DNA of 64,000 nt, taken from Symbiodinium natans. Lineage: Eukaryota; Sar; Dinophyceae; Suessiales; Symbiodiniaceae. The stretch is taken from NCBI GenBank assembly GCA_905221605.1, contig CAJNDS010000480.1, positions 884,171 through 948,170 on the forward strand, written 5' to 3'. Shown here piece by piece: positions 11,176 to 22,289 of this stretch. How positions within the stretch are numbered: the first letter of the stretch is position 1; each line of letters starts with the position of its first letter. The translations under genes were made by a program, and so were the position numbers. The notes below the pieces were generated by a model. It worked only from the letters and a program-made list of their open reading frames with translations. It was not told the origin of the DNA and made no database searches.

Positions 11176-14100
11176 GAAGGAAACCGGCTACGTCGGCCTG
11201 ATGAACCATGGCGCAACGCTGATCTGGCAAGTTTTGCCTCACAGACATTCTCTGAGAAGAATTTTTCCGTCTCCCCTGCAATGCAATGGCACGGAGAAGC
11301 AGCCTTGACAGCTTTGCCAAACCTCATCAAAGCTCCATCAGCCAGGTGTTACATGAACGGCCTGCTGCAGAGCCTCTTCCATGCTGGAGAATTCAGGTTC
11401 TTCCCTTCAGCATCCGCCGAGCTGACGCGTGCTTCCTGAGCTACAGCCCTTCGTAGGCGAATTGTGTACTCCATTGAGTGCGAGAAGGAGGAGAAGGCCA
11501 GGGGCTCCGGCAAGATGTGACGGCCTGTTTTTCGGCTCGCCTACGTTCGCCTATTGTTCACCTTTTGCGACTTAAGGAGGATGCGCCCATGGAAAGAGGC
11601 GACACCGATGCAGAAGGCCTCTCCCATGGATTCCGGCTGCTGGCTGCTTCCTTTTCCGTGCTCTTTGTGGTCTCAGGAGATATCTCCCTGATCCAGGCAC
11701 TCTTTGCCCTTAAGCAAGTGCCGCTGCGCTGCTCACAAAGTTGCTTGCGTGGACGATTCCAGGCCTTGCAGAATGTCTTCTACAGACTTCAGACCTCAGA
11801 GCAGGTCCCTGCTGAGCCGGTTCTGGGTGCGTGGGCAGACGGCTCACATAAGAACATGCTGTATCAACTCACCACAAGTGGAAGCCACTATAAGCCACTA
11901 TAAGCCACTATAAGCCACTATAAGCCACTAGAAGTGCGATCCTGCCAGATCCTGCCAGGCTGTCAACTGCAAGGAGCTGATGAAGTCCTTTGGCTGGGAC
12001 ACGACGGATGCCTTCACACAGCATGATGCGCAGGACAATCTTGCAGTGAAGACTGAGTCAGCAATGCAAGATACCAATGCCGTGCGACTGCCAGCCGGTT
12101 TCTTGCGGAAAGGAGCTAAACAGAATCCTGTGTGATCGGCTGGAGGCCCATCGCTGCTTCCCGAAGCATTCCGAGCGCGGCAGTTTAAGCAAACACTCAG
12201 CTTCGGTCTGTGCAGGAGCAGATGAAGGGCACTCCTATGGATGGCTCCATCAAGAGGCTGGCAGATAAACTCTGCTGGATTTTTCTGTATCGTGTTGGTT
12301 CCGGTCATCGTATGTCACCTCGCATATGTGTCAGCACAATCGGAATGATCAGGTTGTTCGAAGGCGAGATGGAGAACTACATCGAGTGCCTAGATGTCGC
12401 CTGGTTTCATGAATGGGGTCTGCATAAACAGATAAATGCAAGTAACTTGGCCGCTGGGCGGGCGGCTAAGTTGCGGCTCTCGACCAGCGCTTAGGTCGAC
12501 TACACCTCCAAACGCCGCGAAACGCAGAGGCCCTCAGAGGCCCTCAGAGGTCCTCGCAGTTTCTCGCAGTCCCTGGGACACTGAAGCAGGAGCCCATTGC
12601 TATTGCCACCTTGGCTAAGGTTTTACGATATTCAGCTGAACATCAAGAGCGAGAAAGGAAACGACCTGCAGACCATAGAGGACGCACATTGAGCATCAGT
12701 CGCACCACCGCTAGCTGTATGGCCGTGCAGAACCGGATCGTTTGGAGAGTTGAGGAGTCGCTGAAAGAGTTCACTGCGGATGAGATGCTTGAGGGTGACA
12801 ATCTCTACGAGGCTTGGGCTTCAGTTGCCCTCAACCTACAAGCCAGACCAACGTCTGGGAACATCACGATATCACGGCACGTCTGTACACGGCCCTGCGA
12901 GCTGTCCGGCGCCGATCAGGCCGAAGGCTACGGCAAACAACGCGCCAAGAAGGACCTTTGCTGGGTCACATGATGCGTGTTTCAAAGGTCACTTCGCTGA
13001 TCAATTTCGTCTTCTGCTCACTGTTGGCTCCGCTCGCAGGGCATCCGGTTTGTGCAGTTCCCTCCGGTTCTGAATTTGCAGCTCAAGCGCTTTCACTTCG
13101 ACATGGAGCGTATGGACATGGCTTGGGCCCCACTAAACCATGATTGTGACTGCTGCGCCACTGACCTCGGCCCCGGGGCCAGCGGAGATTGCGGGTGTGA
13201 AGGTGCAGCTTTCAGGGCTTCTTACAGGCTTTTCAATGTCAAAAGAAGGCCAGGCGCCCCAAATAAGTGGTGGCAGGGCTTTGGCTGGGAGGCGGGTGGG
13301 TCAAGGCCCAAATGCCGTTCCTGGACACCTGTCGGCTAGGGGGGGAACCCATTCCAGGCAAAAGTGCCTAATAAAGGGGTGCAATCTGTGCAGGCTGTTG
13401 GGGAGGGGATTAGAGGTGGGGTACCGACGTCCCGAGGCCTCGGCGGATTTGAAGAGTTTTTTTGATGGCTGTGTGTCTCAGCAGTGCATGCTTTGTTGCG
13501 AGGTGAAGCTCAACAGCCGCTTCGAGTTTCCACGCCGACTCGACCTCTCCCAGTTTGCGCCCGGCGCAGGGTCGACAGCCTGAATTGGCGAACATCCGAG
13601 AACCCCAGAACCGAATCGGCAGCTAGTGCGGAATGTGCCGAATGAAGGGACCAAGCGACCCAAAAAGTGCCCGCTTTCCCAGGCATTATCTGCTGCACTC
13701 CGTCGTTGTCCACAGTGGTGATGTCAACAGCGCCTTGGGCCGGTGAATCGCGAGGAATCACTCTCCGGGGTTTCTCGGTTTCTGCTTCTCGTACTGAGAG
13801 TCGTAGAAGAACTTTTCAGGAAGAGCAAGCCATTTGCTGATCAGTGAGTGCTCTCTCTCTCTCTCTCTTTCTGATTTGTGTTGCGCCGAGGTGGGCATTA
13901 CTACGCCTACATTCGGTCCGTTGCTTTGGTTGTTCGCAGACAAGTCCGAGCCGGCACTGTGCATGGTCGAACTGCCAAGGCCAAACTTGGACGAGCGATG
14001 GGTCAAGTTCGATGATGACAACGTGGCATGCCAGAAAGAGGATTTTTAGCAGTGTTCTTTGTGTTCTTTCTGTTCGTGGCCGCATCGACGCCCGCCGACG

Positions 14101-15747
14101 TGCCAACTCCACATGCAAGGTCACGCCCTGCAGCGACTTTGCTGCGGTCGAAGACAACTTCGGAGGTGTGAATGTTTTTCAGCATCTGACGTCGTACTTC
14201 AGCTACTGCCCATTGTTGCAGGCAGTGACCCCAATGCCTTTAACTACTTCGATCGTAGCCCATCTGAACTCAAGATGGTGCGCCTCTCGTCTTCTCTTGT
14301 GCAATTTGGTAGACGCACCTCAATGGGTTTGCATGATGTGCCCTGCTTTATGCCCTTATGCCCTTTCGACCCTCGACCTTCACACAGCTGTGCGTGCTGA
14401 CAGTTACAATGGCCGAGCCGACCGCGCATTCACAATGCGTGCCCTATCCACTTTTGCTCACATGTGAAATGCACAGCTGTCACAGCACTTTCGGGGGAGC
14501 CAGTTAAATTTCGCTTCCTCAATCTTCCTCAGGTACATTCTCGTCTACATCCGGGAAAACTGTGCAGAGGACGTGCTGCGAATCCCTGATCCGATGCAGG
14601 CCATTCCTATCTTCATCATGCTGACAAGGAATTTGAAAGCTCTGGCACCAGTACAGCTTGACAAAAACCTTCTCATTTCATCAGGAAGCTTTTTCCTGTT
14701 CTGGAGTCTGGAGTTCGCACTCTCACATATTGCTGCGAAGCCCACAGGCTTTGCAGTCATGGCGGGCAATCATGGGCAAGCGCCACCGAGTGCGCAAACC
14801 ACTTTGCAGATTCTCCGCATGGACTGGGCATGGGCAGGGACACGACCTCGCATCATTCGGTCGCCATCGGCTAGGTGCCAAGACCGCGCTATCCTAGTGA
14901 GAATGCCCAGTGTGTGGTGTTTGACCCCCGTACCAAACTTCGCTCGTAAAGAGAACTGGGACATACTGGGACCAGGACAGGTCTTATGTGTCAGCCGAGA
15001 ACTCCGAGAGGAACCCTCACAGGCTGCCCCAGCCGAGAAGGAGAGGAGAAAGGCCAGAGGAAGCAGAGCCAAACTTGGCCAAGGCAGCCACGGAAAAGAA
15101 GGCCCCCCCCCGACTGTCACCATGTGAAAGATGCCACGGCGCACCAGCAGACCCTGGCCTGGGATCTTCCTCTACGTGAAGCAGGGGAGAGTTTCTCGCC
15201 AAAACGGGAGGCACAAGTTGAGAGGATCACTAAGCAGCCGCATCGCCCAATCTGCGCGCAAAGTCAAAACTTGCGTAATTCGGCAACCCTGTGACCATGA
15301 TCAGCTCCTCCACCACCCGGATAGCTCTTTGGCTTCTGCATTTTCATTTTCGAGGGACGAAGGTGCAGCGACATGAGCATAAGCATTCCGGATGGCAATA
15401 TGGCACATAGTTTGCTCCAGCGTGGGTCGTAACGCACGATCTGCAAGCCACCACTGGCACGTGGCTCACTGACGTCCCTCCGAAATCTTCTGTAACTCTC
15501 AGCAGCCTTGCACGGCGCATGGATGCGAATGCATGTTTTATGGCAGGTCAACAGCCGGATGGTGGAGAGATGTAACGCTGAGGTGCATCTGCGAAAGTTC
15601 TTAGTTTCACCAGAACTTCACCAGTCAGTTGCGTTAAATGCAGGTGGCTCTTCGCTGAAGTAGCTGGCAGGGTACGTTGACGAGCTTGCAGGTGCGGCTG
15701 CAAGAGCAGCGGCGGCGTGAGAAATTGGAGCTCCAGACCAAGATCAG
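11176..15747 (+). CDS. USP7: ubiquitin-specific protease, USP7/UBP12 type
   Basis: A cysteine deubiquitinase that would remove ubiquitin from proteins. Exons read in order: 11176-11217 (KETGYVGLMNHGAT), 11346-11396 (CYMNGLLQSLFHAGEF, catalytic Cys), 11457-~11512, 11763-11804, 11959-12033 (SFGWDTTDAFTQHDAQ), 12113-12145, 12216-12256, 12353-12395, 12495-12529, 12620-12680, 12755-12811, 12920-12952, 13040-13120 (FVQFPPVLNLQLKRFHFD), 13503-13570, 13683-13729 (LLHSVVVHSGD), 13891-13920 (GHYYAYIR, catalytic His), 13940-~14041 (RWVKFDDD, catalytic Asp), 14134-14165, 14222-14277, 14533-14599 (YILVYIRE), 15547-15582, 15692-15747 (RLQEQRRREKLE linker). Each aligns with the USP7 catalytic core in order. 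Donors are GT, GC and GA. No stop interrupts the recognised exons. The MATH and C-terminal ubiquitin-like domains are not assigned; 21193-21282 may be a distant UBL exon. Confidence 0.92.
11882..11932. repeat. 10-bp tandem repeat
   Basis: About five copies of TAAGCCACTA, lying in the USP intron just before exon 11959-12033. Confidence 0.9.
13848..13869. repeat. (CT)n pyrimidine tract in USP intron
   Basis: A CT dinucleotide run 21 bp before the acceptor of the exon carrying the catalytic His. It probably doubles as the polypyrimidine tract. Confidence 0.8.
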
Positions 15748-17576
15748 GTGCATTGAGCACTGTGCCTGGGGTCATTGTCACCGGCAGATGGTCACCAGCT
15801 TTTTCCTGCACTCGCAATAAGCGGCAACGATCTTCGTGTTTTGAAGCTGTTTGGGAAGAATCGGGCTGGCGATTGAAGAAGGTGCCGTGTGCAGACAGTC
15901 TCCGCGTAGTATTTCATGCTGTGCATGGAAGCTTGCCACATCAGGAACTCAGCTCATACACATAAAACGCATAGAGCGCAGCATGACAACACAAATGTCT
16001 TTTGGGATGCGGTAAAGAAGCAGCTATCAGCGGTTCGCGGCAGGATAAACTTGATCCTGGAGAACGACTTGTCAGGATCTTAAGCCTGACAAGGCCTCGT
16101 TTATGGCCTTTCATGGGCAGATGCCATACGGCCTCATAAGGCCCCCACGGCCAGTCCCTTCTGTTGCGTTCTCCGGCGAAGCGACAAAGGTGTTCAATGA
16201 CCGGCTTTTGGGACTACACCACCATCCCGACTGGGCAGGGGCCCCGGGCCTGGGGGCTCCCGCAGAGTCATCTTTTGGCTTCAGTTGCGTGGCGGTCGGA
16301 AAACACTGTTCGGCAGGCAGTCCTTCAAAATGAACCGAGATCAGTTCGTCAAGGACTCGCTGTGAGAGAGCCAAGGAATGGTAGCATTGATTTTTTGCCA
16401 CGCATGGACAGGACCTGCTGCTGCATGCAGAGGATGTTCTGCAGGCAGCTGTGCCGCCAACGAGTACCTACAGTTCAGAGCTGACTCTGTGCTCGAAATC
16501 TTTGCAGGTGAATGCTGCTCACCTGGCCCTTTTCGCGCTTCACCTTCGATCGAACCCACGACAGGCGGATTGTGCAAGTATGAGAGGTTTTTGAGGAGCT
16601 CCGCTTGCGACGCATTTTGACGCACTTGCTTCTCCTAAGGTGAGGTTCGAGTTCATGCCGCACGTCAAGACTCTCAGGCTCGCACTTTGCACTGCGTGGG
16701 CACCGCTCCTCAACAAAGCTGATTTATCCGTGCAGCGAAGTCGCCGTGCAGTCTGTTGTGACGGAGCAGGTCTCAAATACCGCCCGTCACCTCGCCTCAT
16801 TACGAGCCTTTCCTGCAGAAGCAAGAACAAGCGTGGACGAATCGAGTTTGGCAGTTAGTTGCTGAATTCTGCAAGTTCTCTGCGCCAAGGACTCGCAAGA
16901 TCCTTGCATTACTGTGCTCTGTGTTTGCCACTGAGAGAGCCATGGCGACCTGATGTGTGTCGCGCCGAAGCTAGAACCCAAGAACCTGGCCACCAGGTGG
17001 CAGCAAGAGGCTACGTGGTGGGCCCACCGCCACTGAGGCTAGGGATGCAGCTCACCTTGTGAAGTCTAAAGTCGCATGAGGCAGAGTCTTTTGCAGGTGG
17101 CAGAACGAGCCTGCAGAGCCTGAGGAGCTGTCAAGGTGCCCAGCAACGTGCAAGTTTCCTTAACATGGGCGCCAGTTTGTGCCAGCCATTCTCTGTCCGA
17201 TCGTCCTAGACTGAAGAGACTGAAGCACCCAGGGCAGCGTCCAAATAGGTCATTTCACGGTTTCATGCTCCGGCCAGGCGGGAATGGGAGCAATTTAGCG
17301 CTAAGCCAACAAAAGTGTGGAAGGGCGGCATATGGGCCTTGCTAACATGAAGCAAGGAACTTCGCTAGGACTGCAAGAGTCCACCATGCCTGCAACGTGC
17401 TTTCGCAGTGAGGTGAACCACTGTCGGTTCAGTGTTCGGTGTTCCTGACCGTTAAAGTTGACGCCAATCTGCGGGCGATGGCGTGACATGTGGACAGCAT
17501 GTGGGCGGCACGTGAGCAACATGTGGACAACATGCAGGTCTGATAAGGTCTGATGCCCAGGCCCTTTGGGCCGACA

Positions 17577-17632
17577 TGACCGAAGAATGTATCCGCGCAT
17601 TTTTCCGAAGAATGTATCCGCGCATTTTTTTG
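17577..17632. repeat. tandem direct repeat, unit about 26 bp
   Basis: Two adjacent near-identical copies containing CCGAAGAATGTATCCGCGCA. Confidence 0.9.
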
Positions 17633-17954
17633 TTGTGCAGTGACCGTCTCACGCGAGAACGACTTGATGCCAGCTGCCAGCACAATATCTTGGCTCGCCT
17701 CTGCGATGCGCTTGCAGTGAGCGGTGGGTTCTGCGATTTTCGCCGCTCTGCTGTGCTAAGAAAGCTGCTAAGCCTTTAGAGTTTACCCTGGACGTTCAAG
17801 AACAACGAGCTACAGTTTGTCTATTGGCGCAGGAAGAACATTGGCTCCAAACGTTCTCGGATGAAGGGGTTTTCCCGAATGCGCTCCCGTGATCAGAGTT
17901 GGGGTTCCAGGGGGTTGAAGAGAACCGTGCGTTTGGTGTTCGCAAAGCGTTTGC

Positions 17955-18320
17955 CTCAAAAGTGCAGACAGTCACGAGGATGAGGCTTCTGAGGGTTTTG
18001 GAGGCTGTCGTCACTTGTGGACTCTTGTTGCTCAAAAAAGTGCAGACAGTCACGAGGATTAGGCCCATGGGTGGCGCCATCCTCGGAACTGTCGTCGCAT
18101 TTTGAGCTTGGTTTTTTGTCCATGTCTCCTGATTCCAGGTTTTGCTTATCGGGGGGGGAGAATGGGGAACACCGACAAGGTGTTACTCCTTCCCGGTTTT
18201 GCTTTTTGGTGCGTCTTCGCTTACTCTGTGCGGTTGATTTGCTTACTGGTGCGTCTTCGCTTACTTTATGATCTACATGCAGTTGTTTTGCTTATTGGTG
18301 CGTCTTCGCTTGCGTTATTG
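17955..18320. repeat. two neighbouring imperfect tandem repeats
   Basis: The block AAGTGCAGACAGTCACGAGG occurs twice, about 80 bp apart (about 17960 and 18038). Next to it, a unit of about 55-60 bp with core TTGGTGCGTCTTCGCTTAC occurs three times (about 18205, 18248 and 18295). No coding sense is seen. Confidence 0.8.
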
Positions 18321-18766
18321 AGTTTTTGTGATCGACCTGTCACCGACGACGACCTGATGCAATCTAAAGAGGTGTCCAGTTTGTGTGTGGCAGCCGGTCC
18401 TGCTTAACAATGTTTCAGGTGGGACGACCAGCAGGCAATTATGCAACTTGGCCCCAGAAACCCCAGTGGCATGTAAGAATTGTAGCCTTACAGAGACTTA
18501 AAAACCCAAGCCGAGGCTTGTGGTGAAGTATTTCTGCATTCAAAGACGGAAGCTTGTCACTTTGGGATGCCGCCTGGCTGTTTTTGGAGGCTTTTGCAGG
18601 GCAGTGACTACAGGAGAAGGGCAAGGTGGCCCCAAGAGAATCCCAACCTCCACCGAGGCTTCTACATGTCGGCAAATGACCCTCTGATCAGCATGGCACC
18701 GGAACTCATTCTCCATTTTTCTCTCAATGTTTGGAGAGTGCAATGGCGCAACTTGTGGGTTCCAAG

Positions 18767-19240
18767 GTGAAAAGCAACTGGGTGACTGAGAGACTACAGC
18801 GCTTTTTGGACAGTCAGGAGGCACATGTGCACGAAAAGCTCAGCCGGCATGCGCATCAAGGCATAGAGAGCTTGCTAAAGTTAGGTGGCGCCACTTCCGC
18901 CCCAGTTGCAATCGGCTGGAGAGGAGGGCTGAGATGCGAGTGCTTGAAGCAGTGCTTGGAGTGCTTTTCTGATTTCAGACTCGGTGTCGTGCCAGGATGG
19001 AACAAAGCTAGACGCAGTTTGGGAATGCTGGGAAGAGTACACCGAGCAGCAACTCCAGCTTCTCTTGCAAGCAGCATGCAGATGCAGATGCATGCAGATT
19101 GCACAGACGGAGTCTTCACCCTGGGGATTCAGGCGTGACATACAGAGACGAAGTGCCAAAAAGTCGGCCAAAATGGAGCGACTTTTGTTGCGGGCTCAGC
19201 AACGTCGTCTGTGTGTACGAGCCGGGCGGGGGGCGGGGGG
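18767..19240 (+). CDS. two-exon chain, helical/coiled-coil protein
   Basis: Exon 18767-18884 (VKSNWVTERLQRFLDSQE...) follows a TCCAAG acceptor and ends at a GT donor in phase 1. It joins in phase to an exon starting at 18979 after GATTTCAG (SVSCQDGTKLDAVWECWEE, then a Gln/Leu-rich helix). The frame stays open through a basic stretch (MERLLLRAQQRR) to about 19240, where a poly-G tract begins. The helical, charged composition suggests a coiled coil. No family is recognised. Confidence 0.45.
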
Positions 19241-19768
19241 GGGGTGTTGGGGTGTTGTGTGCTGCCGCGCTACGTTCTGTGGACAGGTGCGGCGACATCA
19301 TTGTCTGGCAGCAAGCTTCTCCTTTACCACCACCCGAGGTGGCCGGCGAGGCGGCGAAGCCTCATCAGATGCCCCCGTTTTTAGCCCATTTTGGCCCTGC
19401 CAGCACAGCCCTTTAGCCCTTCTCTGGTTTCTGCTGGCTTCAGCCCCATCTTCATGCCATCATCCCACAGCCTTGCCGCACCATGTCACCATGACTTAGT
19501 CTCTGCAACACACTCGTTTCAGTTCTTGAAAAAGAAGTCTGCGCGAACTATGTTCGAAGGAATGGGCTGCATGCTGCGAATCACTGCGGTAACTCACTGA
19601 CACCTCATCACTTTTGTTGGAAGTTGATCTGGGCATGATGAGAGGCAGCAACTGCACACCGGTGTTGCAGCAAACATTTGCTAAACCCAGAATCGTTTTC
19701 ACCGTCACGGTGGACGCTGAATTCCCAAGTCCTCACAGGAGCAGAACAAGCAAGTCCGACATGTATAA

Positions 19769-20227
19769 TTAGAATAGAATGTGCTTGTTCGTGCCACTCA
19801 CGACCTCCCCCGACGATTCCGACATCATTGTTGCCAGTCCTTTCGTTGCTGCAAGGCGGACAAAGTTCTTTTCCAACCAGCCCGAGCATGTCATGTGAAT
19901 ACTTGCAATGCTTTCTCGGTTGCAGAGCTCTAGGGTTGCCCGACATTTTCTAAACATGGTGAGTTGGCGGTTGCAACAATCTTCTTTCTTGTGTCCTTCG
20001 GCCGAGAAGATCCTCATCTGGCTCATGTGGAGCACTGCTCCAAGCTTAAGAAAGTATATAATCGAAGGGATTGCTGGTGGCAAAAAACGCCAGACACTCT
20101 TCCGTACAAAGGCGGGGCCCAGCAAGTCAACAAGTCGTGCGAAGTGTACCTCCGACATCCTGTAAGGTTGCTCGAATTAGACCTTGTCATACTGTACTCG
20201 GGAGTGCGCAGTGCATCCCAACAATGA
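19769..20227. other. protein-like island, strand unresolved
   Basis: Both strands read well here. The minus strand, from an ATG at 20158, gives MSEVHFARLVDLLGPAFVRK and about 129 codons. The + strand, from about 19964, gives FFLVSFGREDPHLAHVEHC and about 87 codons. One is presumably a shadow of the other. The minus frame has the better start codon. Neither is recognised. Confidence 0.3.
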
Positions 20228-21060
20228 GTCAGCGTTGCCTCTGCCCAGAAGTACAAACAAGCCAGGGGCGCCAGTGCACATAAGCAGTGCGTGAACTCTG
20301 CGCAACAAGGAGTGTGCGCGCCCAGCTCCCCATGTTTATCTTGTTTTGTCTGCATCGCCTTGCATCGCTCCTGCCGTCTTAGTACTTCTTGTCTCAAATA
20401 GTGGTCTTGGTCAGGATGCGCTTTTGTTGCTCCTTTAAGAATTTGTCCCTCAACGCCGCAGGGCGGGTAAAATTCCGAGTAGCCAGGATCACATGGCCAG
20501 TTCTCAGTTATGAGTCTCTATTAGAGTTTTGCGAAGCAATACAAACCGAAATATGGCATATCAAAGGTCGACAAAGTTCTCGAAATATCTGCAGTTTATT
20601 AGCACTAACCAAAGCATTGCGGCATGTGACCATGAAGAACTATTTTTTCTAGGGAAGCCGCCAGAAATCTGCAACAAAGTTTAAAGACTTTGTGACAGTA
20701 CACATTCGTGGATTACGCATTCATGTCGATTTCAGAAACTCTTGCACAGCATCATGATAATAACAAAAGTCAACAATCAAAGTATAGGCTGAGTAGCCTC
20801 AAGAGTGTTGATGCCCCGTAGCGTAAACACGAGGGGCTGTAAGGGTACCCCAAGGTTTGGGGACAACATTTCCGCGAACGGATCTGGCCAACAAGCTGCA
20901 AGAAAAAACTCACCTCTGCGGTCAGGATGTGCTTGTCTGTGGTTAGCCATGTCCCAAGCATTCTCAAGCTACTGATCTTCTGAATCCAGGAAAGCCCACT
21001 ACAGCCAGGGCAGGTGCCGCACTGAAACAACTGTGTGTAGACCGAAGACATCGATTTGCA
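20228..21060. other. no gene seen
   Basis: No frame with protein-like content and splice signals was found. The stretch from about 20640 to 20770 is AT-rich. Confidence 0.5.
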
Positions 21061-21071
21061 CTTGGCAGGTG

Positions 21072-21282
21072 GCACCCACGTACCCCGTCAACAATGTGTT
21101 TGACTTGCTCGCTGCTTGGGCAGGTTTATATCGGGCGCTGTGAGCTCGCGTAGCTTCGTGGAGCCACAGACCACTTTGACACTGCATGCCAGGAGCATCA
21201 GCTGAACTCCATTGAAGTGCAAGTGACGCTGGTCGATCGCAAGCAGGCTCGTTTGGCTTTCCTGAAGTTGTCGATGCTTCGA
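21072..21282 (+). CDS. two exon islands, possible USP ubiquitin-like domain
   Basis: One segment at about 21072-21120 (VAPTYPVNNVFDLLAAWA) lies between GGCAG and GCAG|GTTTAT. A second at 21193-21282 (EHQLNSIEVQVTLVDRKQ, ending KLSML) lies between GCCAG and a GTGCGT donor. The second resembles in pattern the strand that opens a USP7 C-terminal ubiquitin-like domain (QQLKMKITDFENRRSF). If so, the USP gene would span more than 10 kb. The phases of the two pieces do not join directly, so an exon is missing or the link is wrong. Confidence 0.35.
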
Positions 21283-22289
21283 GTGCGTTGTGCCGAGTTG
21301 TGCCGAGTTGTGCCCTGCTTCAGCCTCTTTGCATCGATGGGGTCGTCATGAACGGCCACTGGGGGGCTTACCGGTGCAGAGCTCAAAGAGCTCGGCAAAG
21401 CGAAAGCGCAAGCAAGCCCGGTCTTGAGTCCAGCGTTTCCCCAAATTGCTTCTCTTCAAGGCCTGCAACAGCCCAGGCGCCTGCAGACAAATATGGATGT
21501 AGTTTCGAAGTGAGAGTGCTGCACATTCTGAGATGACTGCTTTATTTTGTTGAGGAGGGAGCGCGGGAGGAGAAGCCCGAGGCTGGAGAATGTCAACACC
21601 GCGTCGGTTCAACAAAAATGGCAAACAGCACATGTTGGCACATTTTGGCACATTGAAGCTTTGTGCAGGACATTGCCCTGTCCAAGAGTCCAGCGAGCTT
21701 CTCGCCGGCCGTGACCAAGGAAAGTACTTCTGGGCTCTTTCCAGGGGCTCCTTGCAGTGCATTGCCGCAATGCCTCATTGCCTTACATGTTCTGTACACT
21801 CTGTTAACTGTATTCTTGGCCTTTTCTGAGCAGCTAAGCATAATCCTGATCGGTGCGAACTCGGCGTGTAGGAGCTCCAGATGGATCTGCGGTATACCCA
21901 AAGCCATGTGACAGGCCCCGCAGTGCTGCACTGTTGCAATACTGCTGCACATGGGTTGCCGGCTAGCCCTGTTAGCTGACTGCGAACGCTGCGAAGCATC
22001 GCCTTGAAGATCGCATTCTGAGAGTCTGAGCTGGCAAGGAATCATTGCGCAAGCCTTTGATCTGAAGTCCGTTGTGCCGCGGACCTCAGTATGCAACGAG
22101 TGAAGTCGACACGGCAAGCTGCCAGAGGAAAGCTAGTTGTTCTGTAAGTCTTCCTTTGACCATGCTCAGCAACATACAGGACGCCAGCATCAACCGTTCC
22201 CCCCGACCACGAGACCTTCTTGTGGTCTGGCGCTTTTCTACTCGTTTTCTCTTTCCGCGAGAGAGGTGTGTGTCACTTTAGTACGACAA
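21283..22289. other. no firm gene
   Basis: A + strand segment at about 21382 (ELKELGKAKAQASP) reads as a Lys/Gln-rich coding-like stretch after a GTGCAG acceptor and runs 44 codons to a TGA. Nothing else is convincing. Confidence 0.3.

Larger units (their letters stand above)
15748..18766. other. possible USP C-terminal exons, none certain
   Basis: Protein-like pieces on + include WRLKKVPCADSLRV at about 15862 (similar in pattern to the start of the first USP7 ubiquitin-like domain), VFWDAVKKQLSAVRG at about 15996, QSFKMNRDQFVKDSL at about 16318, and DLLLHAEDVLQAAVPPTS at about 16411. They occur in a plausible order for the C-terminal half of a USP7-type protein, but none aligns well enough to assign. 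The rest of the stretch shows no clear exon. Confidence 0.25.
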
